A stretch of DNA of 37,359 nucleotides from Bacteroidales bacterium (lineage in GTDB: Bacteria; Bacteroidota; Bacteroidia; Bacteroidales; Paludibacteraceae), in assembly GCA_021371875.1 (NCBI GenBank), contig JAJFVH010000139.1, positions 1-37,359 of the forward strand, read 5' to 3'. The position numbers and the translations under genes are program-made. The first letter of the stretch is position 1. Every line of letters begins with the position of its first letter. The notes beneath the pieces are model-generated. The model was not told where the DNA came from. It did no database searches and was given only the letters and a program-made list of their open reading frames with translations. Shown here piece after piece: positions 1 to 9,764 of the stretch.

Positions 1-34
1 TTAAAGTATTAGTATTCAATAAAAGTATAAGTTT

Positions 35-2599
35 ATGAAAATTAAGGTTAACAATGTAAATGAACCAAGCTGGAAAGAAATGAACGTGAAGTCCACCTTG
101 CCCGACAGTTTGAAAAGATTGGAAGAAATTGCTCAAAACCTTTGGTGGGTTTGGAATAGCGACGCTAAAAGCCTGTTTCGCAAGATTGATGCGGAAGCAT
201 GGGTTGAAGCGAATTCTAATCCTATTCAATTATTAAATATATTAAGCTACGAAAAATTAATTTCGTTAGGCAATGATGCTGAATTTGTAAAGAAACTTGA
301 TGCGGTTTACGCGAATTTTAAATCGTATATGAGCGTCCCTTTCAACAAAGAAAAACCTTCGGTGGCTTATTTCAGCATGGAATACGGTTTAACCGAAGTT
401 CTGAAGATTTACTCCGGTGGTTTGGGAGTATTGGCTGGCGATTATCTGAAAGAAGCCAGCGATTGTGCTATTGATATGACAGCCATTGGTTTTTTGTATC
501 GCTATGGATATTTTACCCAAACCCTGTCGGTTGATGGACAGCAAATCCCTGTTTACGAGGCCCAGAATTTCAATAATTTACCTCTCAAACAGGTGAAAGA
601 TGCCAACGATCAGCCTGTGGTGGTAGAAGTGCCTTATCCCGACCGCATGGTTTATGCTTATTTGTGGAAAGTCTCGGTAGGACGTATCGCGTTATATCTG
701 CTCGATACCGATAACGACATGAATAGTGAATTCGACCGCTCCATTACCCATCAACTTTATGGCGGCGATTGGGAAAACCGCATGAAACAGGAAATCATGC
801 TGGGTATCGGCGGTATTCTTGCGCTGAAAAAATTAGGAATCGAAAAACAGGTTTATCATTGTAACGAAGGACATGCCGCTTTAATCAATGTTCAACGTTT
901 GGTTGATCTGGTTACCGATAAAGGGTTGACTTTTGCCCAGGCTTTGGAAGTGGTACGTGCAACATCGCTTTACACGGTTCACACACCGGTTCCGGCAGGT
1001 CACGATAGCTTTGCCGAAGAATTGTTCGGTAAATATATGAGTGAATATCCTGCTAAATTGGAACTTACATGGGCCGAATTTATTGATATAGGACGGGAAC
1101 ATCCCGGAGATTCCGCCGAAAAGTTCAGTATGAGCGTATTTGCCTGCAATACCTGCCAGGAAGTAAATGGCGTTAGCTGGTTGCACGGTAAAGTGTCGCA
1201 GGAAATGTTTAATCCTATCTGGAAAGGCTATTTCCCCGAAGAGTTGCATGTAAACTATGTTACAAACGGTGTTCACCTGCCCACGTGGACAGCTTCGGAA
1301 TGGAAAGCTGTTTACGAGAAATATTTTACACCGGCTTTTTATGCCGATCAGTCGAACCTGAAAATCTGGCAAAAAGTGTACGATATTCCCGATCAGGAAA
1401 TATGGGATACACGTATGTTCATGAAAAAACGCCTGGTCGATTTTATTAAAATACAATTCAGCGAGAGTTGGTTGAAAAATCAGGGCGATCCGTCGCGTAT
1501 TGTTTCTATTCTTGAAACGATTAACCCCAATGCCTTGATTATTGGCTTTGGCCGCCGGTTTGCAACTTATAAACGGGCACACTTATTATTTACCGATTTG
1601 GAACGCTTGGAGCGTATTGTGAACGATCCTGTCCGTCCGGTTCAGTTCCTGTTTACGGGTAAGGCGCATCCGGCTGATGGCGGAGGCCAGGGATTAATTA
1701 AACGGATTATTGAAATCTCGCGTATGCCACAGTTTCTTGGCAAAGTAATTTTTCTCGAAAACTATGATATGCGTCTGGCTAAACGTTTGATTTCGGGAGT
1801 TGATATTTGGCTGAATACCCCTACACGTCCGTTGGAAGCATCGGGGACATCAGGCGAAAAAGCGCAAATGAATGGAGTTCTTAACTTTTCGGTACTTGAT
1901 GGTTGGTGGCTCGAAGGTTATGTAAAAGGCGCCGGTTGGGCATTGACCGAAAAACGGACTTACGAAAATCAGGAGCATCAGGATCAGTTGGATGCTGCCA
2001 CCATATACAGTATGTTGGAAAATGAAATTGTACCCTTGTATTTTGCTAAAAATACCAAAGGTTATTCTCCTGACTGGATTCAATATATTAAAAATTCGAT
2101 CGCTCAAATTACGCCCCGTTACACAACTAAGCGCATGATTGACGATTACATTGAAAAATTTTATTTGAAACTGGCAAAGCGGTCAGGCATACTGAAAGAA
2201 AATAATTTTGAAAAAGCCAAAGAAATTGCAGCCTGGAAGGAAAAAATGGCTTTTGGGTGGGATGCTATCGAAGTTCTGAAGGTTGATCTTCCTGAAAACC
2301 TTATTCATAATACTCAAGTTGGCGAAGATTATAACCTGAATGTTATTCTCGATGTCAAAGACTTGGATAATAAAGGAGTAGGAGTAGAATTGGTTGTTAC
2401 AAAATCAGGAACCAATAATAAAGAGACTCTGTACGACGTAGAAGAGTTGAAGTTAGTGAAAACGGAAGGTACAATACTATATTTCAATATTGATTATCAG
2501 ATGAATCGCGCCGGATCGTTTAAATATGCATTCCGCATGTTCCCTAAAAATGAAGACTTGCCTCACCGCATGGATTTCTGCTATGTGCGTTGGATTTAA
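35..2599 (+). CDS. glgP: alpha-glucan (glycogen/maltodextrin) phosphorylase
   Basis: Cytosolic GT35 enzyme that uses phosphate to release glucose-1-phosphate from the non-reducing ends of alpha-1,4-glucans such as glycogen. The 854-residue length fits the bacterial/archaeal alpha-glucan phosphorylase branch, which carries an N-terminal DUF3417 domain (about residues 15-120, including [13 protein letters not shown]). The pyridoxal-phosphate site is clear: [14 protein letters not shown], with the PLP-binding lysine at K609. [10 protein letters not shown] and the HCNEGHAA segment are also typical of the family. No signal peptide is seen, as expected. The ATG at 35 is the first in-frame methionine and leaves only 34 bases of upstream sequence in the window, so operon partners to the left cannot be judged. 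A strong hairpin terminator follows 18 bases after the stop. Long open frames on the opposite strand inside this gene are compositional shadows. Identification is secure; the preferred chain length of the substrate is not readable from sequence. Confidence 0.95.
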   Translation: MKIKVNNVNEPSWKEMNVKSTLPDSLKRLEEIAQNLWWVWNSDAKSLFRKIDAEAWVEANSNPIQLLNILSYEKLISLGNDAEFVKKLDAVYANFKSYMSVPFNKEKPSVAYFSMEYGLTEVLKIYSGGLGVLAGDYLKEASDCAIDMTAIGFLYRYGYFTQTLSVDGQQIPVYEAQNFNNLPLKQVKDANDQPVVVEVPYPDRMVYAYLWKVSVGRIALYLLDTDNDMNSEFDRSITHQLYGGDWENRMKQEIMLGIGGILALKKLGIEKQVYHCNEGHAALINVQRLVDLVTDKGLTFAQALEVVRATSLYTVHTPVPAGHDSFAEELFGKYMSEYPAKLELTWAEFIDIGREHPGDSAEKFSMSVFACNTCQEVNGVSWLHGKVSQEMFNPIWKGYFPEELHVNYVTNGVHLPTWTASEWKAVYEKYFTPAFYADQSNLKIWQKVYDIPDQEIWDTRMFMKKRLVDFIKIQFSESWLKNQGDPSRIVSILETINPNALIIGFGRRFATYKRAHLLFTDLERLERIVNDPVRPVQFLFTGKAHPADGGGQGLIKRIIEISRMPQFLGKVIFLENYDMRLAKRLISGVDIWLNTPTRPLEASGTSGEKAQMNGVLNFSVLDGWWLEGYVKGAGWALTEKRTYENQEHQDQLDAATIYSMLENEIVPLYFAKNTKGYSPDWIQYIKNSIAQITPRYTTKRMIDDYIEKFYLKLAKRSGILKENNFEKAKEIAAWKEKMAFGWDAIEVLKVDLPENLIHNTQVGEDYNLNVILDVKDLDNKGVGVELVVTKSGTNNKETLYDVEELKLVKTEGTILYFNIDYQMNRAGSFKYAFRMFPKNEDLPHRMDFCYVRWI

Positions 2600-2617
2600 A
2601 GTCTTTGTACAACAACT

Positions 2618-2658
2618 AAAAACTCCCGCAGAACTTTATAAGTTTTACGGGAGTTTTT
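2618..2658. terminator. Rho-independent terminator between convergent genes
   Basis: A perfect 11-bp stem (AAAAACTCCCG at 2618-2628 against CGGGAGTTTTT at 2648-2658) encloses a second 5-bp stem (AACTT at 2632-2636 with AAGTT at 2640-2644). It ends in a T run on the plus strand, and the A run before it gives a T run on the minus strand. It lies between glgP (+) and the GH35 gene (-), so it probably ends both transcripts. Confidence 0.9.
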
Positions 2659-2713
2659 GTTTTGAAATTATGGCTATGAAATAATAATCACAATTTTGTG
2701 TACTTTTTTAGAT

Positions 2714-5500
2714 TTATTCAATTTCCAACTCGACCTTATATTCCGGTACAAACCAAATATCCTGAATAAGTGCTTTACCTTCGTCTGATTTGTAAGGAAT
2801 TTTATCGAAATATATTTTGTCTGTTTCTTTCCAGGGTTTAATTTCAATTTCCATATCTTTACATTCCATTTGGCTATCATCTCTTTTCAAGTTCATCATC
2901 CAGGTAGTATTGTTGTTCAGATTATCGGCAATCAGATGGCCGTTTAAGCGTACCGAAACTCTATCGCCCATGTAATTCATGGCAAGATAAAGATTGTTAA
3001 GTCCTTGCATATAATTACACGGAACATTTACCGTCCATTCCGTAAAATCGGGTATCGAAGCCTTGCTCATTTCGTTGCGCACCTCAGCTTTTACAGGTGC
3101 CCCAAACGCAAGCGGATACACCGGTTTATCGCCGAAAACCGCGGGATAATAATACAATTCGGAAGTCAGCCACGATGGGTCGGTTGAAAAATCAAGTCTT
3201 TCGCTGTTGAAATATTCCACAATAATTCTTGCAGCAAAGGCTTTATTTCCTGTTTCCAAAGGAAAATCCATTAAAAGAGTATTCTCACCTTTCCTGATGT
3301 ATCCGGTTATATCGAGTACATTTATTTTATTTGATTCAATCTCCTGATTGCACCAGTTTTCGTTTATCCGCAACCGACAAGCCGATTCGGGGGCGATGAC
3401 CATTTTCGCCCATTTGATTTTCGCTGGATTTATGGCACTAAATTCTTTCTGAAAAAGTTTATGATACAATAGATTGCTGGAAGTAACATCTTTAACTGAA
3501 GTAACTAACCAATCGGCTTGTTTCAGAATTCCTTTCGATTTCAATTCGCATGGAACTGACTGTTTTTGTACCTTAAAATTATAATTTTCAAACATATAGT
3601 TTTTATCGGCAACAAGTTTTTTAACCTTCATATCGGTGTGGCTATCAATTACGGTCAGCGTATTTTGGTACATATATAAGCCCGAACGGGAAATGAAAAA
3701 TTCTTTTTTGCCGTTTTTGTTTTCCAAAATCCAGGCATGTCGTCCCTCTTCTTTTGACAAAATCAGCATGTATTGTTGTTGTCCCGATTTTGTTTTGATG
3801 GAAATAATGCAATCCAACCCTGGGTTCAAGTCCGAAACAATGTAATTTTTTCCTTTTTTGATTACCTTTCCGCTGTTCGAGCTTATCGTGGAGATATTCA
3901 TTTCGTCGAAACAGAATTCAGGCGAGATATTCATATCCTGCACAAAAATCCATGTTTCCATATTTTCATTTTTAGAGGTAAACAATGGTTGAGCAGTAGC
4001 ATATTTTAATGTAACTCCATTCAACTCCATATTCAAAGGCCAGATAAATAAGCTGCTATCGGCAATATTTATTGGATTCGAAGGAAAATCTATGGTTTGA
4101 TTTTTCATCTTTACCGAAAAACGAACATTTTTTTTCTCCGGCAATTGATTATTCCGGCAAAAATTGATACCGAATAAAAAACCCGAATTATCTTTTATGC
4201 GTGCTGCATACTGAAATTCGTCTTTATTTTCAGGAGCAAAGACAGGTTCCATAGGTGCAAGCAAATGTCCGAATTCAAGCAAAAAATAATTTATTTTTTT
4301 TACTTCAAAATAAGACGAGTTCAAAGTTCCGTTTTCACGAATTGCAGCCTGAAAATCGTATGAAATAGGCGATAATTCGCACCAATACCCTGTTTCCTCT
4401 TTATTTTCTTCCATCGTGTTGTAAACACCTAACGGATTGGAACCTCCGGCGAAAATATAATAACCCAGCAAATTTCCTCCCGAACCGATTTTACTCATAA
4501 TTAATCCAAGCCCGTCCAATGGACTGATAACAGGGCGGCGGTGAGTCGATACAAAAATACCGACACCCATTTCGCAAGTAAAATAAGGTATCTGTGTGTG
4601 ATCGAGATATGTGTCTTTTTTCTTTACCTGTGCATTGCCAATTGTTTCGTCGTTTCGGAAACTACTGAAGCTATAATTGCCGCAACCGGTAATTTTATCA
4701 ATATCAGGCACCCACGATTCATCGGGATAACCGCCCCAGAGGGGGATAACTTCGCCTGGAGGCACAGAGCCGTCACCCCAACCGGTAACGGTGTAAAGCG
4801 GCACATCGAGTCCGTTCTTTATGGCAGTTTGTTTGAGCCACATCATATATGGCTCGCCTGCTTTCCCTTTCCAGTATTCATTTTCGAGCTGAATTCCTAT
4901 AACAGGGCCACCATCCTTGAACATCAACCCTTTTAACTGTAAGCCGATTTGAGCAAAATATTTTTCGACATATTGCTGATAAACGGGGTCGGCAGAACGA
5001 TCGACCAGAAATTTCTTTTTCAAAATCCAATCGGGAGTTCCTCCGTTACGAGCTTCGCCATGCGACCACGGACCGATACGTGGATAAACATATACGCCCA
5101 ATTTATCACACAATTTTATAAAACTCCTCAAATCTTTATTACTGCTCCAGTCAAATTGTCCTTCAATCTCTTCGTGGTGATTCCAAAACAAATAAGTAGC
5201 AATAATATTGACTCCACCCGCTTTCATTTTCAAAATCTCATCCTCCCAACGCTCTTTCGGCATACGAGAATATTGTAACTCACCCATCACCGGTATCTGA
5301 GCTATCCCGTTAATAGTAAGGTAACGATTGTTTACAGAAATAATTCTTCCACGGGCATCGGTACTTGTGCCCATGTTGAAATATCCGGTTCTGATTTCGG
5401 TGTTTTTTATTTTTGATACGTCAATCTTATAAATAGTTTGAGCCTGCAATTGCACCAAACAGGAAAAGAAAATTAGAATATATCTGATTTTATGTAACAT
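2714..5500 (-). CDS. GH35 beta-galactosidase, last gene of the PUL operon
   Basis: Secreted glycoside hydrolase family 35 enzyme that removes terminal beta-linked galactose with retention of configuration. Residues 1-20 form a signal peptide ending LVQLQA, so the product is probably periplasmic. The family pattern runs in order: GELQYSRMP (about 73-81), ATYLFWNHHE (101-110), a PRIGPW segment near 140, then GIQLENEYW with the acid/base glutamate E208, and YFTCEMGVG with the probable nucleophile E310. At 928 residues it is longer than the catalytic core; the C-terminal part (about 430-928) has the beta-rich jelly-roll look of galactose-binding-like domains. It is the promoter-distal gene of the PUL, 70 bases after DUF5009, with the terminator at 2618-2658 downstream. 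Exact linkage specificity is unknown. Some members of the family are exo-beta-glucosaminidases, but the neighbouring GH2 enzyme favours galactosidase. Confidence 0.88.
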   Translation of the reverse strand: MLHKIRYILIFFSCLVQLQAQTIYKIDVSKIKNTEIRTGYFNMGTSTDARGRIISVNNRYLTINGIAQIPVMGELQYSRMPKERWEDEILKMKAGGVNIIATYLFWNHHEEIEGQFDWSSNKDLRSFIKLCDKLGVYVYPRIGPWSHGEARNGGTPDWILKKKFLVDRSADPVYQQYVEKYFAQIGLQLKGLMFKDGGPVIGIQLENEYWKGKAGEPYMMWLKQTAIKNGLDVPLYTVTGWGDGSVPPGEVIPLWGGYPDESWVPDIDKITGCGNYSFSSFRNDETIGNAQVKKKDTYLDHTQIPYFTCEMGVGIFVSTHRRPVISPLDGLGLIMSKIGSGGNLLGYYIFAGGSNPLGVYNTMEENKEETGYWCELSPISYDFQAAIRENGTLNSSYFEVKKINYFLLEFGHLLAPMEPVFAPENKDEFQYAARIKDNSGFLFGINFCRNNQLPEKKNVRFSVKMKNQTIDFPSNPINIADSSLFIWPLNMELNGVTLKYATAQPLFTSKNENMETWIFVQDMNISPEFCFDEMNISTISSNSGKVIKKGKNYIVSDLNPGLDCIISIKTKSGQQQYMLILSKEEGRHAWILENKNGKKEFFISRSGLYMYQNTLTVIDSHTDMKVKKLVADKNYMFENYNFKVQKQSVPCELKSKGILKQADWLVTSVKDVTSSNLLYHKLFQKEFSAINPAKIKWAKMVIAPESACRLRINENWCNQEIESNKINVLDITGYIRKGENTLLMDFPLETGNKAFAARIIVEYFNSERLDFSTDPSWLTSELYYYPAVFGDKPVYPLAFGAPVKAEVRNEMSKASIPDFTEWTVNVPCNYMQGLNNLYLAMNYMGDRVSVRLNGHLIADNLNNNTTWMMNLKRDDSQMECKDMEIEIKPWKETDKIYFDKIPYKSDEGKALIQDIWFVPEYKVELEIE

Positions 5501-5527
5501 GATCGTTTTAAAATTTTAGAATTAAGA

Positions 5528-5546
5528 GCCAAACATCAAATTTGGC
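5528..5546 (-). other. small hairpin between DUF5009 and GH35 genes
   Basis: An inverted repeat GCCAAA / TTTGGC with a 7-base loop sits in the 70-base gap, the largest inside the operon from susC to GH35. There is no clean T run after it on the minus strand, so it looks more like a partial attenuator or mRNA processing/stability site than a full terminator. I see no TAnnTTTG promoter box in this gap. Confidence 0.3.
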
Positions 5547-5570
5547 ATCAAAAAGAATTGAAGACCGCAT

Positions 5571-6680
5571 TTATACTTTAATAAATATTTTTTGACGATA
5601 TAAAAACCAAAGAAAGAGCCAACAGGCGGCAACATATCCAATACTTAACAGCAAAGAAGAATATTCCGGTGAAAATTTGGCGGCTAATCCGCCTAAAAAG
5701 AAGTCGGCAATTCCGTAAAAATTTACAATAGGCTGGGCCATATATATCACAATGGAATTCATCCCGATAACGCGAAAAAAGAATGTCCATTTTACAAAAC
5801 CTTTCACATCGATTATGTAAAAAAAGAGTGATAATAATACTAAACTGATACCTCCCGTAAGCAAAACAAATGAACTTGACCACAATGCTTTATTAAAAGG
5901 TATTAATAAATTGACTGCAAATGAAAGTAAAACGAAACCTGAACCTGCTGCAAATAGAATGATTGCCTTTATGGACTGTTTTTTAACTTTAATACTGTTT
6001 AAGAATCTGCCTGCAAGCATTCCGATAAGCGCCGTTGCAATTGCAGGAATTACACTGAGAATTCCTTCAGGATCAAAATTACCGTTATATAATACTCCGG
6101 GCAGAAACCAACGATCAAATTGAGTTACAATATTATTTTCGGGTAAAAACGGATTATTTCCCAAAGCATTTGGTGATAAGACAAACAGATTCAGCAACCC
6201 ATAACTTATTAAAATTCCGGTAATCCACCATATAATAGTAATATTTTTTTTTACATTCATAAAAATGATTGATGCAATAAACCAGGCAATACCAATATGA
6301 GCCAATACACTTGCATATCGTGCGGTATGCAGGTCGAGCTTCAACAAACCATTATAAATCAACCCGAGGATGATTAATGTTACAACCCGCTTGAATGAAT
6401 GCTTATAAATAACACGATCGGATTGATTATTCTCACGTCGTTTGTCCAACGAAAAAGGGAAAGAGACCCCTGCTATAAACAAAAAGAGTGGAAATATCAA
6501 ATCCATAAAATGAAACCCGTCCCAGGGGACATGTTCCATTTGAACATTCAACCACTCCAAAGCGTGCCCGCCGAAAATACCATGGAGCGATGCGATAATC
6601 CAGGGTCCGCCCATAATCCAAAACATATCAAAGCCACGCAAAGCATCGATTGATTGTAGTCTTTTTGTCGGTTGTTCCAT
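5571..6680 (-). CDS. DUF5009 / HGSNAT-like membrane acyltransferase
   Basis: Polytopic inner-membrane protein of the DUF5009 group, related to heparan-alpha-glucosaminide N-acetyltransferase (HGSNAT, NagX, YeiB). Related proteins move an acetyl group across the membrane onto sugars. The N-terminus has the hallmark SIDALRGFDMFWIMGG. It is followed by EHVPWDGFHFMDLIFPLF, where H50 sits in the loop that holds the active-site histidine in HGSNAT. About ten hydrophobic segments follow, ending with a basic tail. Start: the open frame begins 12 codons earlier at 6716, but that would overlap the upstream gene's stop; the ATG at 6680 starts directly with the conserved MEQPTKRLQS and leaves a 5-base gap. 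DUF5009 genes recur in Bacteroidota PULs, where their substrate is undetermined. Here the gene sits two genes from an O-acetylesterase. Confidence 0.85.
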   Translation of the reverse strand: MEQPTKRLQSIDALRGFDMFWIMGGPWIIASLHGIFGGHALEWLNVQMEHVPWDGFHFMDLIFPLFLFIAGVSFPFSLDKRRENNQSDRVIYKHSFKRVVTLIILGLIYNGLLKLDLHTARYASVLAHIGIAWFIASIIFMNVKKNITIIWWITGILISYGLLNLFVLSPNALGNNPFLPENNIVTQFDRWFLPGVLYNGNFDPEGILSVIPAIATALIGMLAGRFLNSIKVKKQSIKAIILFAAGSGFVLLSFAVNLLIPFNKALWSSSFVLLTGGISLVLLSLFFYIIDVKGFVKWTFFFRVIGMNSIVIYMAQPIVNFYGIADFFLGGLAAKFSPEYSSLLLSIGYVAACWLFLWFLYRQKIFIKV

Positions 6681-6685
6681 TTTAA

Positions 6686-8272
6686 TTATTTTTTTGATGT
6701 ATGTTTGGTAAAACATTTCGGTTTATTTGATTTTTTCCATCCAATAATTTCAACAACCTGAATTTCTTTTCCATTAATTGTAACATTTTTATCGCTGATA
6801 AATCCAATTAGTTTATTCCAGTTTTTATCTTGCGGATTATACCACATTTTTTTGTCGAAATTACCCTTGTATGCCTCAAAACCTTCGGAAGAAACCGTCA
6901 GTGGTCCGATATAGCGATTCCCTTCAAAAAAATTATTTGTCGATTGCGTCGGGTCGAAAGCTACATTCGGTTCTTCGACAAAGATATAATTATTTAAAAA
7001 AAATGTTGAGTCAGAAAAACCTTGCCAGTCGTCGGAACAAACAATAGTTCTGTCTGTTTCCGGCAGTGTTTTTTTCAGTACATAAATAAGATTATACTCA
7101 ATCTTGCTATTAGTTGCCGAACCTGTGATATGGATGACGGGAGAAAAATGTTTGTTTCCATTCACAATGTGTTGACGAATGCCGTCGTTAATACTTATAT
7201 TGTATCTGACTACCGTATTTCTATTTCCAACGCTGTATTCCGGAGTCCAGCCTCCCGAATTACAAAGCAATAGAAATCCGCCATCATTGTTAAAACTCAA
7301 GTTGTATTGAAATAATGAATTCGTAGAATTGTAATCGGAATCAAATCCGTAAGCATCTACCTGCGATTTATGATCACTAACGATATTGTATTGAATTACT
7401 GCATTATCGCACGACCATGGCCAGATTCCATCACAAGCTTCAGTGGCAGGTAATGTGGCAGGGCAATTTTTCATGATATTATATTCCACCAAAGGAGCTT
7501 CACAACCTACGGGTACAATGCCATCGCCAGGGACACCATCAATAACATTGCGACGAATCACTACATTTGTGCTCGGGAACCAATGTTTACGTACCCAGTT
7601 TCCCCACATCATAATACCATTGCGCTGACAATCTTTTATATAACAATTCTGAACGATCAATCCGTCAAAACGCGAAGGTATTGAATCTGTTTCATTATCT
7701 TGTAAATTTCTAATCATAATTGCCTGACCTCCACCTGAATCTTTGTGATTATTTCCTTCGCCTTTAATAAGTGAGCCATAGACATCATGAACAAAAAGAT
7801 TATCAAGAGTTATGTTTTTACCTACACCGTAATTTTTCAATTCCACCAATATACCGTTCAAGTAAGGTCTTATTTTTTGCCCTTTATTTGAAATTTCAAG
7901 ATCGCGTACAATAATATTCTCGGAATTATAGATATGAATCATTTGTAAATCAGATGCATCTCCTTTTAAATAGGGTTTCACCGTACCGCCGTATCTACCT
8001 ATTACAATCGGTTGTAATGTTGAACCTTTTCCTGAAAAATAGAGTTTCTCGGTAAAAACAGCGCCCGATTTCAACAAAATGCTGTCACCCTGTTTCACAC
8101 ACAGATTAATCAGTTTCTGAAATGAACGAAATGGTTGTGACATACTCATGCCATCATTCTGATCGTTACCCGAAGCCGGATCGAAATAATAATTTGTTGC
8201 AAATAAGCCATTTGACAATATCCCCAAATTTAAAAAGAATACCAACCAAATGATTTGATTTTTATGATTCAT
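6686..8272 (-). CDS. secreted right-handed parallel beta-helix protein
   Basis: Exported protein of the pectin-lyase-like fold with an unassigned activity. After a signal peptide (NQIIWLVFFLNLGILSNGLFA) it opens with NYYFDPASGNDQNDGMS, the usual start of such proteins. Asparagine-rich beta-helix rungs follow, for example NIIVRDLEISNKG, DGLIVQNCYIKDCQRNGI, NVVIRRNVIDGVPGDGI, APLVEYNIMKNC and NAVIQYNIVSDHKSQVDAYG. The acidic, aromatic stretch ACDGIWPWSCDNAVIQYN and the DAYGFDSDYNSTNS segment are candidate active-site surfaces. The open frame begins at 8308, overlapping the esterase gene; the ATG at 8272 gives a proper signal peptide and a 26-base gap. In a PUL such proteins may be lyases, glycosidases or epimerase-like enzymes. 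I do not recognise a specific CAZy family, so the function is left open. No truncation is visible. Confidence 0.8.
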   Translation of the reverse strand: MNHKNQIIWLVFFLNLGILSNGLFATNYYFDPASGNDQNDGMSMSQPFRSFQKLINLCVKQGDSILLKSGAVFTEKLYFSGKGSTLQPIVIGRYGGTVKPYLKGDASDLQMIHIYNSENIIVRDLEISNKGQKIRPYLNGILVELKNYGVGKNITLDNLFVHDVYGSLIKGEGNNHKDSGGGQAIMIRNLQDNETDSIPSRFDGLIVQNCYIKDCQRNGIMMWGNWVRKHWFPSTNVVIRRNVIDGVPGDGIVPVGCEAPLVEYNIMKNCPATLPATEACDGIWPWSCDNAVIQYNIVSDHKSQVDAYGFDSDYNSTNSLFQYNLSFNNDGGFLLLCNSGGWTPEYSVGNRNTVVRYNISINDGIRQHIVNGNKHFSPVIHITGSATNSKIEYNLIYVLKKTLPETDRTIVCSDDWQGFSDSTFFLNNYIFVEEPNVAFDPTQSTNNFFEGNRYIGPLTVSSEGFEAYKGNFDKKMWYNPQDKNWNKLIGFISDKNVTINGKEIQVVEIIGWKKSNKPKCFTKHTSKK

Positions 8273-8298
8273 AAAATAATTATATATGTATGCGATTA

Positions 8299-9735
8299 TC
8301 ATTCCCAATTATCGGTTCTGAACGACGAAACCGGAAGCCCGCCAGTACCAAAAAGTTCTCCCCTTACATCGTTTTTAAATGCGTAACGGACAGCAACCGG
8401 TTTATCAACAACTTTCGATGATACCACCACCGTTCCGTTATTCTCATCAATGTAAGCATCTGCTTTCTGAAATATCCGATTTTCACCTGCAATTTCAAAA
8501 AGTTCCAAAGTTTTTCCAAAACTTGTAAGTCCATTAAATTGTTTCGAGAAATGAATAATTATCTTATTCTCGAAGATTTCCATGCTTTCATATTCAGGAC
8601 TTTCGGCTTCATATCCTTTTTTTCCATACGTTTTGGTAGCAGCCAACATTGCCAAACGTTCCCCTACTTCTTTTTTATGTGTAGGGTGAATGTTATACGA
8701 TTCACCAACATCCATCAACACAGCCATGGCACTATTGGAAATAAGTTTCATACATTTTAGTTGTGCCTCGCGTTGATATGCCGAAATTTCGGGCCACTGT
8801 GGAGTGAAAAAATTCCAGCATTTATATTCGTAGGGTGCAATTTGAGCATAATAGAAAGGGAATTCACCTACGTTCCAAATTCGGCGATACTCCGATACCA
8901 TGGCTGCAACCGAGGGGGCATAACGGGGCACATTGAAAATGTTCGATTCACCCTGATACCAGATCATTCCTTTAATAGCATAACCGACAACAGGATTTAC
9001 CATACCGTTGTATAAAACTGTCGGGACATTATTTACATTCGGATCGGTATAATCTTTTAGCCCGGGTACTTTAATGTCTGTGAACTGTTTACAAGCAGCA
9101 GGTGTCATCCATGCCTCAACGTTGGATCCACCGTAACTTGCATTGATAATTCCAACCGGAACATCTAAATTTTTGTTTAAAAAATCGGCAAAAAACCAGG
9201 CAACAGCTGAACATTCGGCAGTAGTTTCAGGTGAAGAAGTAACCCATTTTGCCGAAAATTCATCCAAAGGTTTATATGCTCCCATAATCGGGATATTGAT
9301 AAAATGGATGTTTTTGCCAAGCGAATTGATAATTGCATCGTTTGACCCGGAAACCGGTTGGCAAAAATAGCCTTTTAACGGCATACTCATATTTGATTGT
9401 CCGCTTGCATACCAAACTTCGCCAATCCAAACATCCTTCAGCGTAACTTTTTTATCCCCCGAAATGATTATCTGATATGGACCTCCAGCCGAAGGAGTGG
9501 AAATCATCACTTTCCACTTTCCCTGGCTATCAGTTTTAGTCGAATAACTTTTGTTGTTCCACGAGGTTGAAACCGAAACGATTTTGCCAGGCTTATCCCA
9601 ACCCCAAACCGGAGTTTGTGTTTTTTGTTGCAATACCATTTCATCGCTGAAAATATCTGCTACTTTAAATTCCCGTGCATTTACCGACACAAACATCGAT
9701 GCCAGAAATATAATTGAAATAACAAGGTTCTTCAT
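8299..9735 (-). CDS. SGNH sialate O-acetylesterase-like enzyme
   Basis: Secreted carbohydrate O-acetylesterase of the sialate O-acetylesterase (SASA/DUF303) family, which removes acetyl groups from sugars. A signal peptide occupies residues 1-20 (ending FVSVNA). The N-terminal beta domain (REFKVADIFSDEMVLQQ, TPVWGWDKPG) is followed by the catalytic block GEVWYASGQSNM with nucleophile S114, then GMIWYQGESN, then NIHPTHKKEVGERLA with the catalytic histidine H350. The position that is usually aspartate in the DxHP motif reads asparagine (N348), which may change or weaken the catalytic dyad. Although the family is named for sialic acid, PUL members commonly act on acetylated plant or microbial glycans. 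No sialidase or neuraminate-catabolism gene is present here, so a general acetylxylan/galactan-type esterase role is more likely. It lies 29 bases after the GH43 gene. Confidence 0.87.
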   Translation of the reverse strand: MKNLVISIIFLASMFVSVNAREFKVADIFSDEMVLQQKTQTPVWGWDKPGKIVSVSTSWNNKSYSTKTDSQGKWKVMISTPSAGGPYQIIISGDKKVTLKDVWIGEVWYASGQSNMSMPLKGYFCQPVSGSNDAIINSLGKNIHFINIPIMGAYKPLDEFSAKWVTSSPETTAECSAVAWFFADFLNKNLDVPVGIINASYGGSNVEAWMTPAACKQFTDIKVPGLKDYTDPNVNNVPTVLYNGMVNPVVGYAIKGMIWYQGESNIFNVPRYAPSVAAMVSEYRRIWNVGEFPFYYAQIAPYEYKCWNFFTPQWPEISAYQREAQLKCMKLISNSAMAVLMDVGESYNIHPTHKKEVGERLAMLAATKTYGKKGYEAESPEYESMEIFENKIIIHFSKQFNGLTSFGKTLELFEIAGENRIFQKADAYIDENNGTVVVSSKVVDKPVAVRYAFKNDVRGELFGTGGLPVSSFRTDNWE

Positions 9736-9764
9736 CTTTATATTTTTGATTTTAAATATTCAAT

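Noticed and set aside
881-1582. A 233-codon open frame on the minus strand inside glgP
   Set aside because: It lies fully antisense to a clear enzyme gene, has no recognisable domain, and is rich in Cys, Asn and Phe as expected for a reverse reading of coding sequence.
8299-9735. Evidence for sialic acid use
   Set aside because: Only the family name suggests it. No sialidase, neuraminate lyase or epimerase gene is found in the window.
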